A DNA stretch of 64,000 nt from Bin87 sp965116785. GTDB taxonomy: Bacteria; Chloroflexota; Dehalococcoidia; Lucifugimonadales; UBA3495. Location: the NCBI GenBank assembly GCA_965116785.1, contig OZ220731.1, positions 2,294,001-2,358,000 on the forward strand, written 5' to 3'. Made by a program: the position numbers and the translations under genes. The notes beneath the pieces are model-generated. The model saw only the letters and a list, made by a program, of their open reading frames with translations. It made no database searches and was not told the DNA's origin. This document shows, piece after piece, positions 53,740-64,000 of this stretch (position 1 is its first letter; every line of letters begins with the position of its first letter).

Positions 53740-55113
53740 CTATTGCGGGCTGCGCTTGAGGAAGCGGCCGCCGGCTGAAATGCCGGTGTACTCCCCACCC
53801 TCCACCAGCACACGCCCATTGGCGATTACAGCTTCGGGCACACCTTTGACCGTCATGCCCTCGTAAAGATTGTAGTCTATGTTCATGTGGTGGGTCTGGG
53901 CGCTGATCACGGTCTCGGCATCCGGGTCGAACACGACAATGTCGGCGTCGCTTCCCACGGCGATGGTCCCCTTGCGAGGGAAAAGGCCGAACAGCTTGGC
54001 GGGCGTGGTGGCGAATACTTCCACAAGACGGTTCATGTCCATCAGGCCGGATACGACGCCGTTGGTGTAAATGAGGCTCAAGCGGTTTTCGATACCGGGC
54101 CCGCCGTTGGGAATCTTGGAAAAGTCATTTGCGCCCAGGGTCTTCTGGTCGCTGAACCGGAAAGCGCAGTGGTCTGTGGAGACCACTTGGAGGTCGTTGC
54201 GGCGCAATCCCTTCCACAGCTCTTCCTGGTGCCATTTGTCACGCAAGGGCGGCGTCAGCACATACTTGGCTCCCTCGAAACCTTCCTGGTCGTACATGCT
54301 GTTGTCCAAAGTCAGGTAGTGGGGACAGGTCTCAGCGTAGACGTAATTTCGACGGGAGCGGGCCGCCTGCACCTCTTCCAACGCCTCGGTGCAACTGAGG
54401 TGGACGAAGTAAACCGGCGCGCCGGCGACCTCGGCCATGCGGATCGCCCGGTGGGTGGCTTCGGCCTCGGTTATCGGCGGACGGGTGCTGGCGTGGAACC
54501 TGGGTGCGATGTCACCCTTGGCCAGGGCCTCCTGCACCAGCACGTCGATCATGTGGCCGTGCTCGGCGTGCAGGCAGATCATCGCTCCGTTGTCCGCCGC
54601 CCTGACCATGGCTTTGAAGATTGTGTCGTCGTCCACCATCACCGCGCCGCGGTAGGCCATGAACATCTTGAAGCTGGTGACGCCCTGCCGCACCATCTCG
54701 TCCATCTCGGGCAAGCGAGAGTCGGGCAGGTCACGGATGATCATGTGGAAGCCGTAGTCGACCGCGGCTTGGCCTCCGGCTTTCCGGTGCCATATTTCCA
54801 GTGCTTCCGTCAGCGACTGGCCCGGCTGTTGCACCACGAAGTCCACAATGGTGGTGGTGCCGCCGACCGCTGCGGCGATGGTGCCGGTGCTGAAGTCGTC
54901 GGATGAGACGGTACCTCCGAAAGGAAAGTCCAGGTGGGTATGCGGGTCGATGCCGCCGGGAATAACGTACTTGCCGGTCGCGTCTATGGTCTTGGCGTCG
55001 TCCGCAGACAAGTCAATACCTATCGTGCGGATTTTCCCGTCGTCCACCAGGATGTCCGCCACGTAGTTGTCCACTGCGGTGAAGATGTGCCCGTTCTTGA
55101 TCAATACACTCAT
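53740..55113 (-). CDS. hydA: Dihydropyrimidinase/hydantoinase
   Basis: Start ATG at 55113 (MSVLIKNGHIFTAVDN), 5 nt after GGAGG. A 457-residue cyclic amidohydrolase: GGIDPHTHLDFPFGG (HxH metal ligands), the carbamylated lysine in GVTSFKMFMAYRG, LHAEHGHMID, FVHLSC and STDHCAF (final Asp). It opens dihydrouracil, dihydrothymine or hydantoin rings to N-carbamoyl amino acids, which the next gene would hydrolyse. A dihydropyrimidine dehydrogenase is not in the window. Promoter and regulator not identified. Confidence 0.95.
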   Translation of the reverse strand: MSVLIKNGHIFTAVDNYVADILVDDGKIRTIGIDLSADDAKTIDATGKYVIPGGIDPHTHLDFPFGGTVSSDDFSTGTIAAAVGGTTTIVDFVVQQPGQSLTEALEIWHRKAGGQAAVDYGFHMIIRDLPDSRLPEMDEMVRQGVTSFKMFMAYRGAVMVDDDTIFKAMVRAADNGAMICLHAEHGHMIDVLVQEALAKGDIAPRFHASTRPPITEAEATHRAIRMAEVAGAPVYFVHLSCTEALEEVQAARSRRNYVYAETCPHYLTLDNSMYDQEGFEGAKYVLTPPLRDKWHQEELWKGLRRNDLQVVSTDHCAFRFSDQKTLGANDFSKIPNGGPGIENRLSLIYTNGVVSGLMDMNRLVEVFATTPAKLFGLFPRKGTIAVGSDADIVVFDPDAETVISAQTHHMNIDYNLYEGMTVKGVPEAVIANGRVLVEGGEYTGISAGGRFLKRSPQ

Positions 55114-55253
55114 GACGTCCTCCATGCGGCTGACTGAGGAAACCCAATTTTAGGACGAATCGACAATTACTGACCCCAAGCGCGCTGAAGCCACCGGGGA
55201 AAGGCGCCCAGCAACGGGCTTTCCAGATGGGATAGGAGGCTACGGATCTCGCC

Positions 55254-55547
55254 ATGTTGGTTGTCATCGGAATGCTCGCGCTCGCGTTGCTGTTCCTGAT
55301 TCCGGTTAGTGTCACCTTCCGCACCGATGGTGGGTCCCGTCGACGCTCCGACAGCTTGCTGGTCGGTCTGTTTTCGGGTGCGTCCACCGTCGGCCTGATC
55401 AGCGTCTGGATTGCCGTAGTTACGTTTTTCATCCCCGAAATCCTGACGACCGGCGTTGGGCTCTTGGCTGCGTTCGTCGTCGCCATCGCCGCACCGGCAG
55501 CCATGATTTGGCTCACTCGTGGTTGGCTGCGCAATGACCATCAATAA
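55254..55547 (+). CDS. Small membrane protein
   Basis: 97 residues: a hydrophobic N-terminal helix (MLVVIGMLALALLFLIPVSV), a basic loop (GGSRRRSDS) and two further helices (about 36-58, 65-88). No family recognised. Divergent from the dihydropyrimidinase. Weak ribosome site. Confidence 0.5.
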   Translation: MLVVIGMLALALLFLIPVSVTFRTDGGSRRRSDSLLVGLFSGASTVGLISVWIAVVTFFIPEILTTGVGLLAAFVVAIAAPAAMIWLTRGWLRNDHQ

Positions 55548-56410
55548 CGCTACCATAGCGACTACTCAATTTGAGCGACGCGCAGCGCGAAGTTTTCGGT
55601 TTCAGGCGCTATACGCACGCTATGTCCACGACGGTTGCCAAGGCCCGTCCCGCCGCACCAGCAATCCGCTCCGGCAACACGACCGACACCCCGAGACCTG
55701 GAGGTTCAGGGGAGATGTCGGGGCGGAGCGTATCCGCCGGCACCCTGACCCTATGACGTTCGTCCATGTACACGACTTCATGGACGACGGGTGTCAATAG
55801 TTGAGGAAAATTCGCTACTCTGATTTGGGAGCAGGCAAGGTGCAAATCGGCCGCCAAGCCGACGGATTTCGCAATCAGACCGATCTCACTGACCGGCCCC
55901 CGCCGGCCGGCTTGGTGTCGACCTTCTGGCGCGAGATCCCCTGGATCACCCTCAGCCGTCCCGCCGCCACCCACGGGATGGGCTTCCGCAGGTTTCAGGT
56001 CCTGCCCATTCGCCGTTGCTCCGCAGACCAACCGTTCCTGTACCCCAACACTCAAGGAGTCAGGGGAACATCAGGATTACATGTTGCCCCTACAGCAGTG
56101 GGCTCCCCAAGCTGCGGTTTACGGAACTGAAGCAACACCGAAGCCCGGTACTTCAAAACTGAACCATCACCGACGGGAAGCAAGGGGCGGCATTAAGCAA
56201 CTGATGGATGACCAACACGAGCAAAGGCTAGCCCGCGAAGACCACCGCCAGAAGGCACAACAGTTTTTCTCAACCCGTAGGATTGTTCAAGTAGGATAGA
56301 GCGCGACGATTTTCGTAATTGGCATGCCCAACCGAGTGGGAGTCCCGCGCTTGTCTTTCTACTTCTGGAAGGCTCGCATGGTTCGCACAGCGGGGAAGCA
56401 CAGCGGGGAA
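55548..56410. other. Intergenic region
   Basis: Over 800 bp without a supportable gene. Open frames on both strands give no motif. Possibly remnant DNA. Confidence 0.4.
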
Positions 56411-57371
56411 TCACCGTGAGGCGGGTTCGCCTTGGTTATTCTCCTCTTTGAACTGGACCCCGACGGCGTACCGCTGGGGCAAGCTCCGTTCAAAGGTGCC
56501 GTCGGAGTTCATGCACCACAAACCGCCGATGTCCGGGCCTCCGTCTCGGGCCAGGCACGGCCTGTTGCGGCAGACCCCCCATCCCGTAAGCATTAGTCAT
56601 CTCCGGCGTGGCCGTGAACCGCTCTTGGCGAGTCTCCAGGTCCAGTCGGGTGATGCCGGTCGAGTACCGGACCCCGTTGATCCTGGCGCCCGGGGCGATG
56701 TGGTATATGAACATGACGCCCTCATCACCGTATTCAGCCCATTTGGGAAAGGGATGCTCGAGGTTGAACTGGTCCACGATCTCCACAGACCGGGGATCCA
56801 TCACGTAGACGTCGGTGCGGGGAGGCCGCTCTCTTAGGTGACTGAATATGTTGAAGAGCCACGCCATGCCGTCTACCTCCAGCACGTTCAGGACCCGCAG
56901 ACCGGGTTCCAAACCCGTCAGGTACCCCCGTATGGTCAGCGTCTCGGGGTCTATCATCCCCACCCTGGTATATGCCGCGGCATGATTGGTCAAACGCTGA
57001 TAATCTTTCGGCGGCCCTCCATATCCGATAACCAGAATCTGGCCCGCGACTTCCTTCACGGCGGTGATATAGAAGGACGTTTCGTAGATGTCCTCGCCAG
57101 GAGGATAAACCTCGTCGAAAACCTTCACCACCTCCAGGGTTGCCGCGTCCATGACCACGACCATCCCGTAGAAACCCGAGGCCGCGCATCCGATGAAGGC
57201 ATACCCTCCGGCGAAAGCGACGCCCGTGTCCGGATGGGGAACAGCCGATGTCCAGCTCGTGCTCCAACTCACCTTCCGGGGAAAACACCAGCACGCGGCC
57301 TTTCCCGCCTTCCCCATGCCGCCGGCGGACTCCAGCACGCACGCGGCGAAGTTTACCGCAGGCGAATTCAC
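56411..57371 (-). pseudogene. Beta-propeller protein remnant with several frameshifts
   Basis: The middle frame carries blades with VVVMDAATLEVVKVF, TRVGMIDPETLTIRGYLTG, VYVMDPRSVEIVDQF and GVRYSTGITRLDLETRQE, as in YVTN/SMP-30-type propellers. The N-terminus must be pieced together from two frames (NFAACVLESAGGMGKAG, then GRVLVFSPEGELEHELDIG), and the C-terminus shifts near 56570 into LWCMNSDGTFERSLPQRYAV. So there are at least three frameshifts and no usable start. Confidence 0.75.
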
Positions 57372-57484
57372 GTATTGAGCGGTCTCCTATTGCGTGGCGT
57401 AGACTGATTGCCTTTCACGGATTATTAGTCAAAGGCCCCTGCAGAACAGGAGCCTTGTGTTGCCTCGGTTCGTATGTCGAGAAA

Positions 57485-58525
57485 CTACTCTTCGAACACG
57501 GGCAGCGGGTCCCCGGGCTCGACGATCATGTACAGCACCGCGCCCTCAAGGTCGGCAATTGTCACCTCTTCGGTGGCCTCGTCGCAGACCCAGCGGGTCA
57601 CGTTCCCGTCATCGTCCTCGTCGTAGCAGATAACGGCCGCTTCGTCGCTCTCCGTCTTTTCGACCGTGCCGTCCTCCGACATGGCGTAGATCACCCACGT
57701 CCCCTCTGGGGCCGTCTCCAGGTGCTCGGCAGGTATCAGCAGGGTCTCCCGCCCCGCGTCCCGAACGTCGGAAAGGTAATCGCGCACGTCGTCCAAGGTG
57801 GTCGAATGGTGCGTGCTCTCCGACAGCGCAACGTCGGCCTCGGCCATCACAGTCTCGGTGTAGTTCAACCACAGGGTTTTTGCGTCGCGGTGAACCACTG
57901 CCTCGCCCTCTTCCGCGACATGGGCGCGCAACTTGCTGATGGACAGCGACAGCTTGGCCTTGCGGGGATAGACATCCTTCCAGTAGGCGTCCTCCCCAAC
58001 GGATTCGACGTAACCCTTGTTGTAGTCGTCGTACTCCCCGTTGTCGTAGGCTTTCTTGGCGCGTTTCTGGTTCTCTGCAATCTCATCGTCCGTTGCGGTG
58101 AGCTCCAGTTCCTCCGCCTTCTCGAACAGCGCGAGGTCCATGATCAGCCCGGCCAGAGAGGCGGTCTCCACGCCCCACTTGGTCACCACGCCGTGCATGG
58201 CTTCCAGGTGCTTGGTCGGCAACCCCGTCTCGGGGACCGACCCGTCCAGTTCCCGTTGCGCGAGGTTCTGCATGTGAGTTGTATGGAGTTTCTCTTCCTT
58301 CAGGTCCGCCAGTGAGATGGACGACTCCCCGACCTTGGCGATCAGGGTGTCCGAGTCCGATGCGTCCGACGTGCTGGTTGCCATCCGGCCGGCTTGGAAG
58401 TCGCCGTCCTGGAAGTCTCCCGCCCGCACGAGCAAGCCTTGAGCAACGAAAACGGCGGCCCCAATCGTTGCGGCTGCGAGAATTGCCAGGGTGACCACCT
58501 TCGGCTTCAGTCTGATAGTTGTCAT
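57485..58525 (-). CDS. SurA-like secreted/membrane-anchored protein
   Basis: 346 residues. An N-terminal signal anchor (VVTLAILAAATIGAAVFVAQ) leads to an Asp/Ser-rich linker and to KVGESSISLADLKEEKLHTT, the entry to a SurA/PrsA-type N-terminal chaperone helix bundle. LELTATDDEIAENQKRAKKA and GYVESVGEDAYWKDVYPRKA continue it. The C-terminal third is acidic with CYDEDDDGNVTRWVCDE, perhaps a disulphide loop, and lacks a parvulin PPIase motif. It probably aids folding outside the membrane. Downstream of amidase copy 2 on the same strand, 52 bp apart. Confidence 0.75.
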   Translation of the reverse strand: MTTIRLKPKVVTLAILAAATIGAAVFVAQGLLVRAGDFQDGDFQAGRMATSTSDASDSDTLIAKVGESSISLADLKEEKLHTTHMQNLAQRELDGSVPETGLPTKHLEAMHGVVTKWGVETASLAGLIMDLALFEKAEELELTATDDEIAENQKRAKKAYDNGEYDDYNKGYVESVGEDAYWKDVYPRKAKLSLSISKLRAHVAEEGEAVVHRDAKTLWLNYTETVMAEADVALSESTHHSTTLDDVRDYLSDVRDAGRETLLIPAEHLETAPEGTWVIYAMSEDGTVEKTESDEAAVICYDEDDDGNVTRWVCDEATEEVTIADLEGAVLYMIVEPGDPLPVFEE

Positions 58526-58577
58526 TTGATTCCAACCTACAAGACAACTACAGAATCGGAGTAGCGAAATTTCCTGG

Positions 58578-59936
58578 TCAATAGTTGGGCGGCGCCTCCC
58601 TCAACCCAGCGATCCGCTCGCACCACTGCGCCGCGCCCAGCACCCGGCCTTCCTGGGCCCACGGCCCGCCGAACTGCACCGCCATGGGCATGCCCAACTC
58701 GCTCAGGCCCGTCGATACCACCACCGTGGGCAACCCGGAGACCGACCACGGCGTCTGGAATGCAGCATCTCCGGTGGTGTTCAGGTCTCGCGGAGCCGGA
58801 GCCGGCATCGCCGGCGTCATCACCACGTCGACCTTGCCGACCATCTCGCTGAAGTCGGCGCGGAACTGCCGCCGCAGCCGCTGGGCCTTCAGGTACGCCG
58901 ACGTCGGCATGATCATGCCCATCTCCATTCTGGCTCGGACGCGCGGGCCGTAGTCGGCGGCGCGGGTGCGGTGATTGACCTCGTGCACTGTTGCGCACTC
59001 GGCGCCCGACACGATACCATGGTAGCTGTGTGCCAAGGCGAAGCTGTCGGGCAGCGGAATCTCCTCGACCTCGGCTCCCGCCTCCGCCAGTTGATTGGCA
59101 ACGGACTCGGTGTGCGCCCACATCTCCTGCGTGGCGTAGTCCTGGTAGTACTGCCTCACCAAGCCTATGCGCGGCGGCCGGTCATGCTCCGCCATCTGCG
59201 CCACGAAGTCGGGCACCGGTTCGCGCAGAGTGCCGGGGTCATTGTCGTCCGCGCCGCTCAGCACCGTCAGCATCAGCGCGCCATCGGCCACCGTGCGGGT
59301 CAGGATGCCCACGTGGTCCAGCGACCAGCTCACCGGAGCCACCCCGTACCGTGAGATGCGCCCGTAGGTGGGCTTCACGCCCACGATGCCGTTGTAGGCT
59401 GCTGGCCGGCAGGTGGACCCGCCGGTCTGCGAGCCCAGCGCCGCCGGAACCATGCGCGCCGCCACCGCTGCAGACGACCCGCTGCTGGAGCCGCCGGGAG
59501 TGTGCTCCAGGTTCCAGGGGTTCCGCGTCGGCGACGGGTCGGAGGAGGCGAATTCGGTGGTGACCGCTTTGCCGAGGATGATCCCGCCCGCACCCTTGAT
59601 CTTGGCCACCGATGTCGCGTCGAATTCCGGCACAAAATCGGCATTCACCTTCGACCCGCAGGCGGTGAGCATGCCTTCGGTGTAGAAGATGTCCTTCAGG
59701 CCCACGGGCACGCCGTGGATCAATCCCAGCCGGTCGCCCCGCTGCACCTCGGCTTCCCGTTGCTGCGCCGCCGACAACACTGCATCACGGTCGATAGTGA
59801 CCCAAGCCTGCAGGTCGCCGTCCAGCGCGTCGATGCGCGCCAGCAGCGACTCCGCCAACGCCACCGGGGACAGGGTTCCTTCGCGAATCTGCGCGGCGGC
59901 CTCTGCCACCGAAAGCTCGTGGAGTTCAGGCATCAT
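58578..59936 (-). CDS. Amidase signature family protein, copy 2
   Basis: 452 residues, same length as the gene at 40788-42146. Lys in GVPVGLKDIFYTEG and Ser-Ser-Ser in PGGSSSGSSAA and SQTGGST are identical. The first half of the two genes is almost the same, but differences cluster around residues 260-300 (SFALAHSYHGIVSGAECATV against SFAVVHKFQRIVSNVECAAI). It ends 52 bp from the SurA-like gene on its downstream side and may share its transcript. Confidence 0.92.
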   Translation of the reverse strand: MMPELHELSVAEAAAQIREGTLSPVALAESLLARIDALDGDLQAWVTIDRDAVLSAAQQREAEVQRGDRLGLIHGVPVGLKDIFYTEGMLTACGSKVNADFVPEFDATSVAKIKGAGGIILGKAVTTEFASSDPSPTRNPWNLEHTPGGSSSGSSAAVAARMVPAALGSQTGGSTCRPAAYNGIVGVKPTYGRISRYGVAPVSWSLDHVGILTRTVADGALMLTVLSGADDNDPGTLREPVPDFVAQMAEHDRPPRIGLVRQYYQDYATQEMWAHTESVANQLAEAGAEVEEIPLPDSFALAHSYHGIVSGAECATVHEVNHRTRAADYGPRVRARMEMGMIMPTSAYLKAQRLRRQFRADFSEMVGKVDVVMTPAMPAPAPRDLNTTGDAAFQTPWSVSGLPTVVVSTGLSELGMPMAVQFGGPWAQEGRVLGAAQWCERIAGLREAPPNY

Positions 59937-60279
59937 TCAACCTCCAACCTCTCGGGCAGCGACGCGAGCGACGCGGTTGGTTCGCCAGTCACCGATTGGA
60001 GGCCTCGGTTCGTTCCGCTGCTTTTTCATCGATGCGTCGACCTCGAATCACGCGTGACTAGCTGGCTCGCCCACTCGGTGAACCCAGCAACGTGTTGATC
60101 CGCTAAGTACTCGTCTCGTTTGATGAAGGTACTCCCTTGTTCAACGGCAGCGTAAGACAACGCGAGTCCCCAATGGCGTCAAGGTGATTGTGCCCACGAA
60201 GGTCCGCAAGCGCAAGGTTCTCCCGCGCCCTTTCCACCGGTATGTCCTCCGTAGTAAAACCGATAGAGAGAAAGCCGCC
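59937..60279. other. Intergenic region between divergent genes
   Basis: No gene. Upstream sequence partly resembles that of the other amidase copy (GCGGTTGGTTCGCC). It should hold promoters for the amidase and for the helicase. Confidence 0.4.
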
Positions 60280-63200
60280 ATGATCATCATCCACGCCGCA
60301 GAACTGGCCGCACAACTGACCCTCTGGGCAGAGGACTCCGAGCAACCCTCGCAGTCCGACCACGCGCTCGACGGACGCCATCCCCGTAGCGTCGACGTCA
60401 GGAATTTGACGGATGCCGTCGGCGTCTCGCTCGATGAGCCCACCGGCGCCGAGATGGAAGCCACCATCTGGCTGCCCAGCCGAGGCAACAGCCCACTGCC
60501 GTCGGAAGCATTGGCCGGGCCCGCGCCCAGGTCGAGGGCCAAACCCCGCATCAAACCTTGGCGCGTGCCCGTGATCAGCCTTTCCAGCACTCAAGCCATC
60601 GACCTGCTACAACGTTGTCAGAACGGACGCGTACTGACGCCAGGCACGGCGCTGGGCCCCGACGTGGCCTACTGGCGACACGTCATGCTCTTCGCCGCCG
60701 GACTTACCGTTCGGCAGCAGTTCCTGCCCAACGTTATCCCACACAGCGACAGTACCAAGGCCGTGTGGACGCCGCTCTGCGGCGGTGACGACGCCCACCG
60801 GTTGGCTGAACTCGCCAGAGCGATGCCGCCGTCGGCCCGAGCCATGACCGTCGCCTCGGCGGACCGGCCGCCAAGTACTCCGCAGCAGGCCGTACTCAAG
60901 GAGTTCATCTCCAGCCTCGTGAACCACATCGTTCGTCAGGACGCCCAGGAAGGCACTCGGGAGTTCGACTCGGCGCACGACGCCTGGCTTCACGCCTGAA
61001 CGACGACGGACGGCGCGATACACGCCGCCAACGCCCAACTGCAACAACTGCGTCGGCAGGTGGCGGAATGGCATCGGCCCATCAACGTAGCGGCTAACTC
61101 CCCCTACCGGCTGTGCCTCAGGCTGGAAGAGCCGCCGGAACCTGACGAGGACGACCCACCAGCCGCTCTGCGCGAACAGGACTGGTACCTGCGCTACCTG
61201 CTCCAGCCCCACGACGACCATAGCCTCCTCCTGCCCGTCAACGACGCACACGAGTGGCTGTCGCCGGATTTCAACCCGACTGAGTTCCTGACCGCCTCCC
61301 TGGCCCAAGCCGGATCCGTATGCCCGCCCATCTCCGACACCCTGAACAAGCGAAGCCCGTCCGGCGCGCCGCTCGATGCTGAACAGGCTCACCAGTTCCT
61401 GACCCAACAAGCGGCTGCGTTACAGCAGGCCGGCTTCGGCGTGATGCTGCCCTCGTGGTGGACCCGCCGGGGCACGAAGAACCGTCCCACCATCCGGGCC
61501 CAAGTCCGCACCCCGTCGATGCAGGGCGGCGCCAACATGACAATGGCGTCGCTCATCGACCTCGACGTTCAGGTCGCCATGGGCGACGAGGTAATCGAAG
61601 CCGAGGAACTGTTCGAACTGGCTGACCTGAAGGTGCCGCTGGTCCGCTTCCGCGGCCGGTGGGTCGAAATCGACGCCGACGAGATCCGAGCCGCCGCCGA
61701 CTTCTGGCGCAACCGCGACCAGCTCACCCTGCGTGAAGCGGTCCGCATCGGCCTGGGTGCCGACCAGCAGGCGGAAGCCGGCAACGTCTCCCTGGCGACC
61801 ACGGGCTGGCTCAGCGAACTGTTGGAGTCCCTCCAGCAGAAGAGCCGGATACGGCTGCTGGACACGCCCGCCGCATTCCACGGCGAACTCCGCCCCTACC
61901 AGCAGATGGGTTACTCGTGGCTCGATTTTCTCCGCTGGTGGGGACTGGGCGCCTGCCTGGCCGACGACATGGGCCTCGGCAAGACCATACAGACCCTGGC
62001 CGCCATCCTGCGGGACCACCAGGAGGGCAACGAGAAGCCCAATCTGCTGGTCTGCCCCACCTCGGTGATCAACAACTGGCAGCGCGAAACGCAGAAGTTT
62101 ACGCCCAGCCTGACGGTGATGCCGCACCACGGACCTGGCCGCGAGCGTGGCGAAAGGTTTACCCAGCAGGCCGCCGAGCACCAGATCGTCATCACCAGCT
62201 ACGGCAACATGACGCGGGACCGGGAACTGCTGGCTTCCGTCGATTGGCGGTCCGTCACCGTCGATGAGGCGCAAAACATCAAGAACCCCGTCACCCGACA
62301 GGCCCAGGCGGCACCCTCCCTGCCCGCAGACTACCGCATCGCCCTCACGGGCACGCCGGTCGAAAACCACGTCGGCGACCTGTGGGCCATCATGCAGTTC
62401 CTGAACCCCGGCCTGCTTGGCTCCCAGGCGGAGTTCAAGCGCCGGTACTTCACCCCCATCCAGGCCAAGCGGGATGACGAAGCAACCGCGCGGTTGCAGA
62501 AGGCGACCGGCCCGTTCATCCTGCGCCGCCTGAAGACGGATCCCACCATCATCGACGATCTGCCCGACAAGCGCTAGACCAAGCAGTACTGCAACCTCAC
62601 CCGCGAGCAGGTCACCCTGTACGAAGCCGTGCTGCGCGACGTTGAAACACGGCTGGAGGGCGCCGAAGGCATGGCGCGACGTGGCTCCATCCTCGACACG
62701 CTGGTCAGGCTGAAGCAGGTCTGCAACCACCCCCGCCAGCTTTTGGGCGACAACTCCGCCATCGCCGGCCGCTCCGGCAAGCTGGCCCGCCTGGAAGAAC
62801 TGCTGGACGAGATCATCCCCGCCGGCGACCGGGTGCTGATTTTCAGCCAGTTCGCCGAGATGGGAGCCATACTACAGAAGCACGTCCAGGAAACCTACGG
62901 CATCGAAACGCCAATGCTCCACGGCGGCGTGTCACGGAAGAACCGGGACCTCATGGTGGACCGGTTCCAGAACGACCCCAACGGCTCGCAGGTGTTCGTC
63001 TTGTCGCTGAAGGCGAGGGGTTCCGGCCTGAACCTCCCTCGGGCCAACCACGTCATCCACTATGACCGCTGGTGGAACCCGGCCGTCGAAAACCAGGCCA
63101 CCGACCGGGCCTTCCGCATCGGTCAGACGAAGGACGTACACGTGCATAAGATGATATGCGCCGGCACCCTCGAAGACCGCATCGACCTGATGATCGAAAC

Positions 63201-63315
63201 CAAGCAGCAGACCGCCGACCAGGTGGTCGGCGCGACCTCGGAGCGCTGGCTCACCGAGTTCTCGAACACCGAACTGCGGGATGTGCTGGCACTCAGCACC
63301 ACGCCGGAAGACTGA
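60280..63315 (+). pseudogene. SNF2-family helicase with two in-frame stops
   Basis: One frame from ATG 60280 to stop 63315 (1012 codons) is interrupted only by TGA at 60997-60999 (codon 240) and TAG at 62575-62577 (codon 766). Motifs are otherwise complete: DDMGLGKTIQTLAAIL (motif I, about residue 562), ITSYGNMTRD, VDEAQNIKN (II), ALTGTPVENH (III), LIFSQFAEMG, VFVLSLKARGSGLNL (V) and NQATDRAFRIGQTKDVHVHK (VI). Family members of this bacterial SNF2 type pair with SWIM-domain proteins, as here. With the stops, only a 239-residue N-terminal piece or internally started fragments could be made. Readthrough is possible but unproven. Confidence 0.85.
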
Positions 63316-63360
63316 AGACGCTGTCCGCTCAACCCACTGAGCCAGGAAAGGTTTCCTCGA

Positions 63361-64000
63361 TGAACTACTACGACCACGAATACACTCGCCCCATTGAGGC
63401 AAGGGGCGGCATCAGGGCCGCGTCCCGCCGTGGCGAGTTCGGCTCCAACTGGTGGGCCAAACGCTGGATGCAGACCCTCGAGCAGTTCCGCATCGGCGCC
63501 CGGCTCAGCCGGGGCCGTTCCTACGCCCGTCGGGGACAGGTCCTTTCGATTGACATCCGGAACGGTGCCGTGGAAGCCCAGGTGCAGGGCAGCCGCAAAC
63601 GCCCCTACGACGTAGAGATTAGCGTCAGAACCATCGGCCCCAATGACTGGGGGCGGCTGCGTCAGGCGTTGGTCGAACAACCGGTGATTGCCGCCAGCCT
63701 GCTCTCCGGCCGGATGCCGGAAAACGTCGAGGACGCGTTCGAAGCTGTCGGCCTTTCGATGTTTCCCGAAAGGAGGGACGACCTCGAAACCGATTGCTCG
63801 TGTCCCGACTGGTCGAACCCGCGCAAGCACATCGCCGCCGTGCACCTGCTCCTGGGCGAGGAGTTCGACCGCGACCCGTTCCTCATCTTTCGTATGCGGG
63901 GCATGGACCGCGAGGACCTGCTGGGCGAGGAGTTCCGCCAGTCGGCCCAGACCATCGAAGGGCAGCCGTTGGCGCCCGAGCCATTGCCGGAAGACCCAGA
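63361..64000 (+). CDS. SWIM-zinc-finger-type protein, partial, with a lost zinc ligand
   Basis: The ATG at 63361 (AGGAAAGG upstream) opens a frame to the window edge. The N-terminus RGGIRAASRRGEFGSNWWAK, then GRSYARRGQVLSIDI is typical of the SWIM proteins next to SNF2 helicases. The SWIM motif reads CSCPDWSNPRKHIAAVHLLL; the family has CxCxnCxH with NPCKHIAAV, so the third ligand is Arg here (a single CGC versus TGC change). If the change is real, zinc binding is impaired. The C-terminal part lies outside the window. Confidence 0.85.

Noticed and set aside
40788..59936. The two amidase copies as ends of one composite transposon
   Set aside because: The copies have the same orientation and no IS ends; the region between holds unrelated intact genes.
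60997..60999. TGA in the SNF2 gene as a second selenocysteine codon
   Set aside because: No redox motif, a second stop (TAG) in the same gene, and SNF2 helicases do not carry Sec; decay is the simpler reading.

Overview
The window is GC-rich DNA (roughly 60% or more by eye) with densely packed catabolic and transport genes, many oxidoreductases and hydrolases, several insertion sequences and an unusual number of broken genes. The mix of luciferase-like monooxygenases, class III CoA-transferases, HpaB-type hydroxylase, NHL propellers, family-5 substrate-binding lipoproteins, a UGSC selenoprotein and cadherin/Ig-like surface proteins suggests an environmental Chloroflexota bacterium of the Dehalococcoidia/SAR202 kind. 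This is inference from gene content; no rRNA, tRNA or CRISPR array was seen.

1-6.5 kb is a minus-strand series: a conserved protein with a GWTDGLPVVPP motif, a UGSC-family selenoprotein whose selenocysteine is an in-frame TGA, an NHL propeller, a luciferase-like monooxygenase, an FMN-dependent alpha-hydroxyacid dehydrogenase with a C-terminal SHOCT-like helix pair, and a partial amidohydrolase. Palindromic intergenic repeats separate several of them. 7-11.5 kb holds a peptide/oligopeptide-type ABC system (lipoprotein, small membrane protein, two permeases, no ATPase in view) ending in a clear terminator. 12-21.5 kb carries an SDR oxidoreductase, exonuclease III, a coiled-coil protein, an alpha/beta hydrolase with a cupin, an HpaB-type hydroxylase, two CoA-transferases and a flavin/PNPOx-fold protein, plausibly aromatic or acyl-CoA catabolism. 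22-26.3 kb has a COG0523 (CobW-type) metallochaperone overlapping a WD40 gene, behind a promoter and a dyad operator candidate, then a second substrate-binding lipoprotein.

26.3-50 kb is a decay and mobile-element zone: remnants of a permease, a substrate-binding protein, an SDR (a broken paralogue of the gene at 12.3 kb) and an ankyrin protein; a frameshifted XRE-type membrane regulator; an IS982-like element with TIRs and a 5-bp target duplication; a 1430-residue exported propeller/cadherin/Ig protein; IS3, IS4/IS701-like and ISAs1 remnants that truncate an APS kinase and an MFS gene; a DUF21 remnant; an amidase; a Na/Pi cotransporter; and a two-component system whose kinase is cut by an internally deleted IS21 element, with a second, stop-interrupted surface protein beyond it.

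50-64 kb returns to ordinary genes: an FhuF-like [2Fe-2S] protein under a cobalamin riboswitch with its own terminator, an MFS transporter, a nitrilase-family amidohydrolase beside a dihydropyrimidinase (reductive pyrimidine or hydantoin catabolism), a SurA-like secreted protein, a second almost identical amidase, and at the right edge an SNF2 helicase/SWIM pair in which the helicase has two in-frame stops and the SWIM motif has lost a zinc-ligand cysteine.
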